Shown: one piece after another, positions 39,463 through 48,781 of the stretch
How the letters are laid out: every line of letters begins with the position of its first letter
Position numbering within the stretch: the first letter of the stretch is position 1
Assembly: GCA_910579755.1 (NCBI GenBank)
Contig: CAJTVB010000012.1
Coordinates: forward strand, 41,019-105,018
Direction: 5' to 3'
Origin: an uncultured Acetatifactor sp.
GTDB taxonomy: Bacteria > Bacillota > Clostridia > Lachnospirales > Lachnospiraceae
Length of the DNA stretch: 64,000 nucleotides
Made by a program: the position numbers and the translations under genes
Notes under the pieces: generated by a model
Told to the model about the DNA's origin: nothing
Databases searched by the model: none
Seen by the model: the letters and a program-made list of their open reading frames with translations, nothing else

Positions 39463-42400
39463 TCACCCCAAATTCCGGACCTGCCCATGCAATCCCTGCA
39501 GGGAATGAATCTCCCCGTTGCCGGCCTTCTGAACCTGAAGGATCCCCTCCACGGTGGCACGGGCGGCGGCAATGGTGGTCATGTACGGGATCCTGCCCTT
39601 GATAGCCGCCTTTCTCAGATAGCTGTCATCATGTACGCTCTCGTCTCCCACCGGAGAATTGATGATCAGGTCAATATCCCCGTTGGTGATCAGATCAAGC
39701 ACATTGGGTCTGCCCTCGTAAAGCTTCTTGACCAGCGTGGCAGGAACCCCTGCCTCCTGCAGCAGTGCGCAGGTGGTACCGGTGGCCAGGATCTTAAATC
39801 CGGCCTCCTGAAACGCCTTCCCTACCTCCACCACCTCGGCCTTGTCCCTGCGGTTTACGCTGATCAGCACCGTGCCTTCCAGCGGAAGCCTGGTCTGGGT
39901 GGCCTCCTGGGCCTTAAAAAATGCCTCTCCCACAGTAGGCGCAAGCCCCAGCACCTCGCCGGTGGAACGCATCTCCGGCCCCAGAATGGGATCTACCTCC
40001 GGGAACATATTGAAGGGGAACACAGCCTCCTTCACACCATAATAAGGGATCTCCTTCTCCTTTAAGCCGGGAACCGGGGAAGGCCTTCCCGTTATGTCTG
40101 ACGTAATAATGTCCGTGGCCAGAGGCACCATGCGGATATTGCACACCTTGGACACCAGCGGAACCGTGCGGGACGCCCTGGGATTGGCCTCCAGCACATA
40201 CACCCGCCCGTCCTCAATGGCATACTGCATGTTCATCAACCCCTTTACATGCATTTCCTCGGCAATCCTGCGGGTATAGTCCTTGATGACGGCCACATTT
40301 TCCTCCGAAATATGCCTGGAGGGAATGATGCAGGCAGAATCTCCGGAATGGATTCCTGCCAGCTCGATATGCTCCATGACAGCAGGCACAAAGGCATGAG
40401 TCCCGTCACTGATGGCATCGGCCTCGCATTCCACGGCATGATTCAGGAACCGGTCTATCAGAATCGGCCGGTCAGGCGTCACTCCCACAGCCGCCTGCAT
40501 GTAGCCTGTCAGGCTCTCGTCATGATACACCACCTCCATGCCCCGGCCTCCCAGCACATAGGAGGGCCGCACCATCACGGGATACCCGATTCTGTGAGCG
40601 ATTTCCAGAGCCTCCTCCACCGTGGACGCCATGCCCGATTCCGGCATGGGAATTCCCAGCTTGTCCATCATGGCCCGGAACTGGTCCCTGTCCTCCGCCA
40701 GATCAATAACCTCCGGCGCGGTTCCCAGAATCCGCACACCGCACTTTTCCAGCTCCGCAGCCAGATTCAGCGGCGTCTGTCCGCCGAACTGAGCGATAAC
40801 TCCCACCGGCTGCTCCTTCCGGTAAATGCTCAGCACATCCTCCAGTGTCAGAGGCTCAAAATACAGCTTGTCCGAGGTATCGTAATCCGTGGATACCGTC
40901 TCAGGATTACAATTCACAATAATGGTCTCAAAGCCCAGTTCCCGCAGCGCCAAAGACGCATGGACACAGCAGTAATCAAATTCTATGCCCTGACCAATGC
41001 GGTTAGGACCGCCGCCCAGAATCATTACCTTGGGTCTGTCGCTTCGGATAGGATTCTGATCCGGCCCATTGTAAGTGGAATAATAATAGGCGCTGTCCGG
41101 AGTACCGCTTACATGAACGCCCTCCCAGGCTTCCTCCAGTCCCAGGACAGTCCTGCGTTCCCGGATCCTGCTCTCGGGAATATCCAGCAGAATGCTTAGA
41201 TATTTGTCCGAAAAACCATCCTTTTTGGCCCGGATCAGCAATTCGTCCCCTGGAAGAGAGCCTTTGGATTCCAAAAGCTCCAGCTCCTCCCGAACCAGCT
41301 CCTGCATCTGCTCGATAAACCATTTCTTCACACAAGTGAGCTCATGAATCTCCTCCGGGGACGCCCCTTTTTTCAGAGCCTCATACATGACAAAATGCCT
41401 TTCGCTGGAAGGAACAGCCAGCATCCTCAGCAACTGCTCCCTGGATTTTCCCTCCAGCTTAGGGATCTGTCCCAGACCGTAACGCCCGGTCTCCAGGGAA
41501 CGGACAGCCTTCTGGAAGGCTTCCTTATAATTTTTCCCAATGCTCATGACCTCGCCCACGGCCCGCATCTGCGTCCCAAGCCGGTCTTCCACCCCTTTGA
41601 ACTTCTCAAAGGCCCAGCGGGCAAACTTGATCACCACATAGTCCCCGTCCGGCACATACCGGTCAAGCGTACCGTATTTGCCGCAGGGGATCTCCTTCAG
41701 GGTCAGCCCTGCCGCCAGCATGGCGCTGACCAGAGCAATGGGAAATCCGGTGGCCTTGGAGGCCAGCGCAGAAGAACGGGAGGTTCTGGGATTGATCTCT
41801 ATGACAATGATTCTGTCACTGACAGGATCATGGGCAAACTGCACATTGGTGCCGCCGATAACCTGCACGGAATCCACAATTGCATAGGCCTGCTCCTGAA
41901 GTCTCTTCTGCAGTTCCTGAGAAATGGTCAGCATGGGCGCCGCACAGAAGGAATCACCGGTATGAACCCCAAGCGGATCGATATTTTCAATGAAACAGAC
42001 GGTGATCATATTGCCGTCCGCGTCCCGCACCACCTCCAGCTCCAACTCTTCCCATCCTAAAATGGATTCCTCCACCAGCACCTGCCCCACCAGAGAAGCC
42101 TGCAGACCTCTGGCGCAGACAGTGCGCAGTTCATCCTTATTATATACCAGACCGCCTCCGGCACCTCCCATGGTGTAGGCCGGGCGCAGTACCACCGGAT
42201 ATCCCAGACCATCCGCAATCTGCAGAGCCTCCTCCACCGAATAGGCCACCTGGCTCCTGGCCATCTCAATGCCAAGCGCGTTCATGGCCTTCTTAAACTC
42301 GATCCGGTCCTCGCCCCGCTCGATGGCATCCACCTGGACTCCGATTACCTTTACCTGATATTTCTCCAGAATCCCTGCGCCGGCAAGCTCCGCGCAGAGA

Positions 42401-42690
42401 TTGAGTCCCGACTGTCCGCCCAGATTGGGCAGAAGAGCATCCGGACGCTCCTTTGCAATAATCTGCTCCAGACGCTCCTTATTCAGCGGTTCGATATAGG
42501 TCACATCCGCCGTCTCCGGATCGGTCATAATGGTAGCAGGATTGGAATTCACCAATACGATTTCATAACCCAGCTTTTTCAGCGCCTTACAGGCCTGAGT
42601 TCCCGAATAGTCAAACTCACAGGCCTGTCCGATAATAATAGGACCGGAGCCTATAATCATTACTTTTTTTATGTCAGTTCTCTTTGGCAT
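39463..42690 (-). CDS. carB: Carbamoyl-phosphate synthase large subunit CarB
   Basis: 1075-residue synthetase making carbamoyl phosphate for arginine and pyrimidines. It shows both ATP-grasp halves (N half: GPIIIGQACEFDYSGTQACKA; C half: GGGPNRIGQGIEFDYCCVHAS), duplicated ATP-binding regions RPAYTMGGAGGG and RPSYVLGGRGMEVV, and a C-terminal methylglyoxal-synthase-like allosteric domain (about residues 935-1060, GTVLISVNRRDKAEV onward). The small glutaminase subunit gene carA, normally adjacent, is not present on either side. The gene sits alone between two glycosidase genes, with its own promoter and a GCCGGA/TCCGGC hairpin in the leader. AGGAGG precedes the ATG. Confidence 0.97.
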   Translation of the reverse strand: MPKRTDIKKVMIIGSGPIIIGQACEFDYSGTQACKALKKLGYEIVLVNSNPATIMTDPETADVTYIEPLNKERLEQIIAKERPDALLPNLGGQSGLNLCAELAGAGILEKYQVKVIGVQVDAIERGEDRIEFKKAMNALGIEMARSQVAYSVEEALQIADGLGYPVVLRPAYTMGGAGGGLVYNKDELRTVCARGLQASLVGQVLVEESILGWEELELEVVRDADGNMITVCFIENIDPLGVHTGDSFCAAPMLTISQELQKRLQEQAYAIVDSVQVIGGTNVQFAHDPVSDRIIVIEINPRTSRSSALASKATGFPIALVSAMLAAGLTLKEIPCGKYGTLDRYVPDGDYVVIKFARWAFEKFKGVEDRLGTQMRAVGEVMSIGKNYKEAFQKAVRSLETGRYGLGQIPKLEGKSREQLLRMLAVPSSERHFVMYEALKKGASPEEIHELTCVKKWFIEQMQELVREELELLESKGSLPGDELLIRAKKDGFSDKYLSILLDIPESRIRERRTVLGLEEAWEGVHVSGTPDSAYYYSTYNGPDQNPIRSDRPKVMILGGGPNRIGQGIEFDYCCVHASLALRELGFETIIVNCNPETVSTDYDTSDKLYFEPLTLEDVLSIYRKEQPVGVIAQFGGQTPLNLAAELEKCGVRILGTAPEVIDLAEDRDQFRAMMDKLGIPMPESGMASTVEEALEIAHRIGYPVMVRPSYVLGGRGMEVVYHDESLTGYMQAAVGVTPDRPILIDRFLNHAVECEADAISDGTHAFVPAVMEHIELAGIHSGDSACIIPSRHISEENVAVIKDYTRRIAEEMHVKGLMNMQYAIEDGRVYVLEANPRASRTVPLVSKVCNIRMVPLATDIITSDITGRPSPVPGLKEKEIPYYGVKEAVFPFNMFPEVDPILGPEMRSTGEVLGLAPTVGEAFFKAQEATQTRLPLEGTVLISVNRRDKAEVVEVGKAFQEAGFKILATGTTCALLQEAGVPATLVKKLYEGRPNVLDLITNGDIDLIINSPVGDESVHDDSYLRKAAIKGRIPYMTTIAAARATVEGILQVQKAGNGEIHSLQGLHGQVRNLG

Positions 42691-42731
42691 GCTGCAACCT
42701 CCTGTTTTGTTGCCGGAATGATTTACGATCT

Positions 42732-42798
42732 GCCGGACATTGGTGTTCCGGCTGAACTTTTTAATAGAGATTGTATCATATCTCCCGTTGTTTATAAA
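42732..42798 (-). promoter_or_regulatory. carB promoter and leader hairpin
   Basis: Minus strand TTTATA (42793-42798), 17-bp spacer, TACAAT (42770-42775). The ~75-nt leader contains GCCGGA/TCCGGC (42732-42752). No T-run follows the hairpin and no PyrR- or purine-type element was recognised. The -35 match is only moderate. Confidence 0.5.
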
Positions 42799-42841
42799 CA
42801 GGTAAATTTGATTTTTTCTTACATCCGATTACTGCCCCAGG

Positions 42842-42880
42842 AAAAAAGCCCCGCCGATGATTTAACAATCGGTGAAGCTT
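42842..42880 (-). terminator. Terminator of the GH39-to-GH3 operon
   Basis: On the minus strand AAGC TTCA CCGAT pairs with ATCGG CGGG GCTT, followed by TTTTTTCC. It lies about 25 bp after the GH3 stop codon and marks the end of the eight-gene glycosidase unit. Confidence 0.8.
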
Positions 42881-42902
42881 CTCCCTGAGTATTCTGCATC
42901 TT

Positions 42903-45086
42903 TTATTTTTCAGTCCCAATGGTTCTCTTTAAGATCGTAAAGACAACGCATTCTTTACCGGTAAGCTCTCCAGTCCGCTCATCCGGCTGTCCCAGGCCTG
43001 CGCTGACCAGGAAATGTTCTCCCCCATCCACTGTTTCTCCATCCTCATTCACCACGGTAAAGGCATCCCCGGGAATCACCAGTTCCACCTCACTGCTCTC
43101 GTTTCCCTTCAGAAAAATTCTGGAAAAGGCGCATAGCCTTGCATTGAGCTGGGCAAACGGAGAATCCAGCGCCTTTATATAGACCTGAACTACCTCTCCC
43201 GTGCCGGTGAGACTCCTGTTGACCGCTTTGATCCTGATTCTGATGTCTTCTTCTGTATCCAGCTCCAGAACACCGCCTTCCCCCTGCCGGAAACTGCATC
43301 CGCCGCATACTGCCTCTTCCACGGATACATCGCCATAGGTCAGTCCATAACCAAAAGGATACAGAGGCTTTCCCTGAAAATACCGATAGGTTCTTCCCTT
43401 CATGGAATAATCCTCAAAGTCAGGAAGCTCCGCCGCACTGTTGTAAAAGGTCACCGGAAGCTTTCCGGAGGGAGAAATCTCCCCAAACAAGAGCTCTGCC
43501 ACGGTTTTGCCGCCGCGGGCTCCCGGGTACCATACCTGCATTACGGCGTCTGCGTTATCCTGCATATACCGCAGATCCATGGCGCTGCCGGTCATGTTCA
43601 GTACCACCACAGGCCTGCCCGTGCCGATCACGGCCTCTGCCAGCTCCCGCTGGACCTTGGGCAGCAACAGATCCGCCTTATCGCCGGAGGCATAGCTGTT
43701 GCCCGTATCCCCCTCCTCGCCCTCCAGGGTCTCGTCAAGTCCCAGGCAAAGGATCACTACGTCGCTGTTCTTTGCCACAGCCACGGCCTCGCTGATGCGG
43801 TCCTGCTTCTGTGCCAGAAATTCCACCTTTTCCCGGAACAGATGACAGCCCTCGGAATAGTAGACCCGTACTTCCTCCCCTGCCAGATCCTGAATTCCTT
43901 CCAGCACAGTAATATATCGGGAAGAGGTCCCATGATAATTTCCCACAAGCGCTGCACGGCTGTCGGCGTTGGGTCCGATGACGCCGATGGCCTTCAGGCT
44001 TTCTTTTGCAAGAGGCAGTATCCCATTGTTCTTCAACAGCACTACGCTCTCCGCCGCGGCACGCCCCGCAGTCTCCACATGCTCCGGGCATTCCAGCCGG
44101 TCAAAGCCGATGCCGTCAAACTCCGTCTCGTCAAACATTCCAAGCAAAAATCTGGTGGTAAACAGCCTTTCCACCGCATTCGTGATCTCTTCTTCCGTCA
44201 CCAGCCCTTCCTGGCAAGCCTTCAGCATATGCAGATATGTATTGCCGCAGTTTAAATCACAGCCGCTCTTTAACGCAAGCGCTGCGGATTCCTCCGCCGT
44301 ATCAGTGACCATATGCTGGGTGTGGAAATCTCTCACTGCCCAGCAGTCCGATACATAATGACCCTGAAATCCCCATTTTCCCCGCAAAATATCCTGCATC
44401 AGGGTTTTGCTTCCGCAGCAGGGCTCTCCGTTGGTTCTGTTATAGGCGCCCATCACTGCTTCCACACCGGCCTCCTTTACCAGCTTTTCAAAGGCCGGAA
44501 GGTATGTTTCATACAAATCCTTCCGGGAAACTTTTGCATCAAAGCTGTGGCGCACCGCCTCCGGTCCCGAATGAACCGCAAAATGCTTTGCACAGGCCGC
44601 AGCCGCCATATATTCCCCATCTCCCTGCAGCCCCTCTACAAACGCTTTTCCCAGCTCCCCGGTCAGATAGGGATCCTCCCCGTAGGTCTCATGTCCCCTG
44701 CCCCACCTGGGATCCCTGAAAATATTCACATTGGGAGACCAGAAGGTCAGTCCCTTATAAATGTCCCGGTCCTCCAGTGCACAGCTGGAATTATATTTCG
44801 CCCGTCCCTCCACCGCTATAATCCTGCCCATCTCCTCCACAAGCTCCCGATGGAAGGTGGCAGCCATGCCGATGGCCTGAGGAAAGCTGGTAGCAGTCCC
44901 GGCTCTGGCCACACCATGGAGCCCCTCATTCCACCAGTTATAAGCAGGTATATCCAGTCTGGGAATGGCCGGTGCATCATACCTGAGCTGGGAAGCCTTT
45001 TCCTCCAGCGTCATTCGGCTGACCAGCTCCTTCGCCCTATTTCTTGCCTTCTCCCTGTCTCTCACAGCATGTCCTCCACCCGTCAT
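42903..45086 (-). CDS. Glycoside hydrolase family 3 beta-glycosidase (beta-xylosidase type)
   Basis: 727 residues from the chosen start. The N-terminal GH3 barrel contains YNWWNEGLHGVARAG, a segment common in GH3 xylan 1,4-beta-xylosidases, and the nucleophile Asp in GHYVSDCWAVRDF (about residue 270). The C-terminal alpha/beta domain has VIGPNADSRAALVGNYHGTSS, and a terminal fibronectin-like domain ends the protein (VVQVYIKALDSPFAQLNARL). It would trim terminal beta-D-xylose or glucose from oligosaccharides. The start at 45086 has GGAGA upstream. A TATAAT lies at 45174-45179 in the 152-bp gap before it, so a secondary promoter is possible. It is the last gene of the operon, followed by the terminator at 42842-42880. 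No signal peptide. Confidence 0.92.
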   Translation of the reverse strand: MTGGGHAVRDREKARNRAKELVSRMTLEEKASQLRYDAPAIPRLDIPAYNWWNEGLHGVARAGTATSFPQAIGMAATFHRELVEEMGRIIAVEGRAKYNSSCALEDRDIYKGLTFWSPNVNIFRDPRWGRGHETYGEDPYLTGELGKAFVEGLQGDGEYMAAAACAKHFAVHSGPEAVRHSFDAKVSRKDLYETYLPAFEKLVKEAGVEAVMGAYNRTNGEPCCGSKTLMQDILRGKWGFQGHYVSDCWAVRDFHTQHMVTDTAEESAALALKSGCDLNCGNTYLHMLKACQEGLVTEEEITNAVERLFTTRFLLGMFDETEFDGIGFDRLECPEHVETAGRAAAESVVLLKNNGILPLAKESLKAIGVIGPNADSRAALVGNYHGTSSRYITVLEGIQDLAGEEVRVYYSEGCHLFREKVEFLAQKQDRISEAVAVAKNSDVVILCLGLDETLEGEEGDTGNSYASGDKADLLLPKVQRELAEAVIGTGRPVVVLNMTGSAMDLRYMQDNADAVMQVWYPGARGGKTVAELLFGEISPSGKLPVTFYNSAAELPDFEDYSMKGRTYRYFQGKPLYPFGYGLTYGDVSVEEAVCGGCSFRQGEGGVLELDTEEDIRIRIKAVNRSLTGTGEVVQVYIKALDSPFAQLNARLCAFSRIFLKGNESSEVELVIPGDAFTVVNEDGETVDGGEHFLVSAGLGQPDERTGELTGKECVVFTILKRTIGTEK

Positions 45087-45238
45087 ATTTTGCTCTCCTG
45101 TATTTTGATGATTCCAGTTCCTGACGCAGAAGATGCGCATCGGCTGGATGTATATGTGCAGTTATGCCCTCATATTATAGCACGCCCCCCATGACATTTC
45201 TTCTCAACAAATGCTCATTTTTGCTTATTTCTTGCTAT

Positions 45239-47092
45239 TTATCCTACAATCAGCGTCGTCTCAACTGTACGATATTCCTCCTTCAGATCCATGCCTTCCG
45301 TCAGGTCCAGCACCGGGTCCCCGTCCATATCAAAATGAACCCTTCTGATTCCGCTGCTGCGCGCGCCGTCCACTCCCGGTCTGGCATGGTAGGTATTCCA
45401 CACGGTTCCGTTATCGTCCGTTACATATGCATTGTGTCCCGTGCCGAATTCTCCTTCCACACTTCTGGAGGTAAGGATGGGATAATTCTTTTTCTTCCAG
45501 CTGCCCGCGTCCAGCAGATCCATGCCCTTCTGCACCGTCAAAAGCCCCACCACATAGGAAGCGTCCACCGCCGCGCTGGAAAAGGTCAGATACAGTTTAT
45601 CCTCCCCCATCAGGGCAAAGGGCCCCTCATCCACAAAGGTATGGTTATTGGCCCAGCCATATTCCGGTTTGGACAGCACTATGGGATCGGTGAGCAGGCG
45701 CCAGGGCTCTCTGGGATCCAGCTTTGCTATATAGAGCCAGGCCCCCAGATCCTTGGGCAGGAACTGTCTCTGAGACCAGACTGCATACCACTCTCCCTGC
45801 CACTCAAAGCAGGTCATGTCCAGGGTAATCTCCTTCCCCGCCTCACAGATATCGCTTCCATCCCTCTTGACTACACGCCTGGGAGCCGACCAATCCTCCC
45901 TGCATACAGGATTACCACCCTCCCGCAGCTCCATCACATGGCTTTCCTCACAGAAAAACTCTCCCGGAGTAGCGGCATGAAAAATATAAAGCCTGCCGTG
46001 AATTTCATGAAATTCCGGCGCCCACAGCAGACCGCCGATGCCCGGATGCGTATGACTGTCCAGAATCAGGTGCTCTTCTGCCTCAGCCAATCCGGAAATC
46101 GTGTCAGCCTCTCTGATATAAAGCGTATGATTGTCGTCCGCATCATTGGTGGCAATGAAATAATATTTTCCCTTCCACCGGCCTATGCATGGATCCGCAC
46201 GGTTACAGGCCACCGGAAATGCAAAATGCTCCTGGCGCACCCTGCCCCTTATGGAAAAGCTTCCCTTCTTCTGAAAATCTACCCGGGACAGATCCCAGTC
46301 CACGCACTTACGTGCGCTGGTGCCGTCGCTGTACAGGGCTTCGGCCATATATTGCCCAAGCTGTTCCGGCTCAGAAACCTGGATCTGTTCCGGGAAACGG
46401 ATCCCCACATTCACAGGTGTCAAAAGCTTTTTACACAATCTGTCCGCTGTCTTTGCAGGAATCTTTCCGCAAAAGCCCTCCTCTCCGGCCTCTGCAATCT
46501 CCACAATATTGTGAGGCACCGCCCCTTGAATTCCCGCATCTGATAAATCCTTCAAAAGCCCCCCGGTAAACACCTCCCATGCCCGGTCCGGTTCCATCAC
46601 CTCCGGAACACAGGCAAGCTGCAAATCCTCCGGCTCACGGATCCGGGCCGTAAAGCATTCACCGGTGCGCTCCCGCCAGACCAGCCTGATGCTTCCGCTC
46701 TCCTGTTCATACCCACAGGCAATCTGTTCGATAAACTCCGTACCCAGCTTTAAAAGTCCTGCCTCTTCATACTCCAGCAAATCCTTTGATGTAAAAAGAA
46801 GCACACAGCCCCTGCTTTCCTCATCATCATCTCCGTCCCCCCCAATACGAACGGCTGCCACTGCAAATCGCCCCTCCGGCAGCGCAAACAGCCAGGGACT
46901 CTTCAGACTCTTGGGATTCAGAGAACCATCCTCGTTCTCCGTAGCCTTTGCAAATAAAACCCCGCTGTTATGGTTCAGCGCCTGAAAAGCTTTTCCGTCC
47001 CGGCTCACCGCAAGGTGCATGCTGTAGGCCAGCCTGGGACCGTAAATCATTCCGTCCAGAGGCTGCCTTGTATACGTCAGTAAATATGCCAT
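45239..47092 (-). CDS. Large GH43-type enzyme with N-terminal accessory region
   Basis: 617 residues. The catalytic GH43 propeller is C-terminal (about 285-600): Asp in NRADPCIGRWKGKYYF, Asp in EITLDMTCFEWQGEWYAVWS and acid Glu in FVDEGPFALMGEDKLYLTF. Before it lie a partial propeller-like region (about 1-165, MHLAVSRDGKAFQALNHNSG) and an Ig-like linker (about 215-280, MAEALYSDGTSARKCVDWDL). The next gene downstream of the promoter (47112-48740) shares the same layout, so the two arose by duplication. Probable role: removing arabinose or xylose side chains from oligosaccharides in the cytoplasm. Good ribosome site (GGAGGAGAAG); 19 bp after its paralogue. Confidence 0.88.
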   Translation of the reverse strand: MAYLLTYTRQPLDGMIYGPRLAYSMHLAVSRDGKAFQALNHNSGVLFAKATENEDGSLNPKSLKSPWLFALPEGRFAVAAVRIGGDGDDDEESRGCVLLFTSKDLLEYEEAGLLKLGTEFIEQIACGYEQESGSIRLVWRERTGECFTARIREPEDLQLACVPEVMEPDRAWEVFTGGLLKDLSDAGIQGAVPHNIVEIAEAGEEGFCGKIPAKTADRLCKKLLTPVNVGIRFPEQIQVSEPEQLGQYMAEALYSDGTSARKCVDWDLSRVDFQKKGSFSIRGRVRQEHFAFPVACNRADPCIGRWKGKYYFIATNDADDNHTLYIREADTISGLAEAEEHLILDSHTHPGIGGLLWAPEFHEIHGRLYIFHAATPGEFFCEESHVMELREGGNPVCREDWSAPRRVVKRDGSDICEAGKEITLDMTCFEWQGEWYAVWSQRQFLPKDLGAWLYIAKLDPREPWRLLTDPIVLSKPEYGWANNHTFVDEGPFALMGEDKLYLTFSSAAVDASYVVGLLTVQKGMDLLDAGSWKKKNYPILTSRSVEGEFGTGHNAYVTDDNGTVWNTYHARPGVDGARSSGIRRVHFDMDGDPVLDLTEGMDLKEEYRTVETTLIVG

Positions 47093-47111
47093 GATTCTTC
47101 TCCTCCAAATT

Positions 47112-48740
47112 CTATGTCTCTATATTCCCGTCCGGCGGACACGGACAACACACCTTTATCTCCACACGGCGCATATGCTCTGGCAGATCCCTCTCTGCGC
47201 ACAGATTCAAGACCGGGAAGCCCGCTTTATTGATCTGCACACGATGCATTGCCGTACAGCGGCCCCAGGAGCCGTCACGTTTCTGACCATGATAGGCGAT
47301 CCAGATTTTCCCTTCCTCATCCCGAAAAAAGGAATTATGACCGGCCCCCAGCGTTTCCTCCACGCTGTAATGGGACAATGCCGGGGTCGGAGTCTTCCTC
47401 CAATTTGCCGGATCCGACAGGTCCGTTCCCACATCCGCCGTCAGATATCCCACCGCGTAGGACCAGCCGCAGGCATCTCCGCCGGAAAAGGCCAGCCAGA
47501 CCCGATCCTCCAGCACCAGCGCATAAGGCCCTTCATTATTGATGGTGCCGCCCTGGTTCTCCCATGCATACAGGGGTCTGGACAACAGAACCGGCTCGCC
47601 TGCCAGCTGCCAGGGCCTCTCATCATCCGCCGGGGCAATATACAGCATGGAACCCGTATCCTCCTTCGTACCAATACCGCGGCGGTAGGACCATACCAGC
47701 CAGGGTTTTCCCGCTGCCGAAAAATATGTCATATCCAGTGTGATACCGTCCTCTGCGAGAAAACCTCCGTCCTTTCGTCTCACCCTGACCGGCTCTTCCC
47801 AGTCTTCTCTGCAGATAATGCTCCCGCCCTCTTTCAGCTTCATCATGTGAGCCTGCGGCGACCATACCTTTCCGCCCACAGCGAACAGCAGATACACCGC
47901 GCCCCCGATCACATGAAATTCCGGCGCCCAAAAGGTCTGAATCAAATCCCGGCCCTCATCCCGGTCCAGAATGCAGTATTCCTTTACATCCTCCGCAAAA
48001 AGACCCTCCACCCTGTCCGCCTTCCGCACCCGGATTCCTATGTCATTGCGATTGTCATCCGTAGATACGAAATACCATGCGCCCTGCCACCGAAACACTA
48101 CCGGATCCGCATACCCGCCGGCCAGAGGGAACCTAAAGGCGGGCCTGTCCACCCTCCCCTCCAGACGCCAGATGCCGTCCTGCTCCTGCACGGCGCTGTC
48201 TCTGCTCCAGCAGATGCGCTTTTCATCGGCGGAGCCGTCGCTGTAGCATACCCTTGCCCTGATCTGCTCCAGCTCTTCCCAGGAGGATATACGGATCTCA
48301 TCCGGCAGCTTCACCGACACCGCGTGCAGAGGAGTCCAGGTCCTGCGGATCTCTTCCCCCAGCTCCCGGGAAATCTCCAATACCCGGAAACAGTTCCAGG
48401 GCTTTCTCTCCACCAGTCCATGCTCCCGGAAGCGAATAAAGTCCTCTGTAGTCCACAGCAGCACCTGATCCGGAGCCACTCTGTTTCCGGCTCCGTCCAC
48501 ACACTCTGCAGCTATGCCGTACCCGCCCTCCAGCTCCACAAACACAGGATCCGTCAACCCTCTTACCTCCAGGGTATTGTTCTCCCGTATTTGGGCCCGG
48601 GCAAAAAGTATTCCATAATTTTGGTTCAGCGGCTCAAAGCTGCTTCCATCCTCACTGTAATATAGATGAACACTGTCCGCCAGCGCCTTTGGGTAATACT
48701 CCCCCTCCGGCTCCCGGACCGCAATTTTCAAATATGCCAT
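47112..48740 (-). CDS. GH43-type enzyme, paralogue of the adjacent gene
   Basis: 542 residues with the same architecture as 45239-47092 but a shorter front part. The N-terminal propeller-like region includes YYSEDGSSFEPLNQNYGILFA, an Ig-like linker ends near residue 195 (RVCYSDGSADEKRICWSRDS), and the catalytic domain follows. Candidate catalytic residues are Asp in GYADPVVFRWQGAWYF, Asp in GITLDMTYFSAAGKPW and Glu in NNEGPYALVLEDRVW. It ends in an odd CCPCPPDGNIET tail. It is probably an arabinofuranosidase or xylosidase on imported oligosaccharides. The presence of two diverged copies in one operon suggests different linkages. It follows the GH31 gene by 41 bp. Confidence 0.87.
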   Translation of the reverse strand: MAYLKIAVREPEGEYYPKALADSVHLYYSEDGSSFEPLNQNYGILFARAQIRENNTLEVRGLTDPVFVELEGGYGIAAECVDGAGNRVAPDQVLLWTTEDFIRFREHGLVERKPWNCFRVLEISRELGEEIRRTWTPLHAVSVKLPDEIRISSWEELEQIRARVCYSDGSADEKRICWSRDSAVQEQDGIWRLEGRVDRPAFRFPLAGGYADPVVFRWQGAWYFVSTDDNRNDIGIRVRKADRVEGLFAEDVKEYCILDRDEGRDLIQTFWAPEFHVIGGAVYLLFAVGGKVWSPQAHMMKLKEGGSIICREDWEEPVRVRRKDGGFLAEDGITLDMTYFSAAGKPWLVWSYRRGIGTKEDTGSMLYIAPADDERPWQLAGEPVLLSRPLYAWENQGGTINNEGPYALVLEDRVWLAFSGGDACGWSYAVGYLTADVGTDLSDPANWRKTPTPALSHYSVEETLGAGHNSFFRDEEGKIWIAYHGQKRDGSWGRCTAMHRVQINKAGFPVLNLCAERDLPEHMRRVEIKVCCPCPPDGNIET

Positions 48741-48781
48741 AACCTTCTCCCTGCTATACGGCGGTCTGTCCCCGCTGTATT

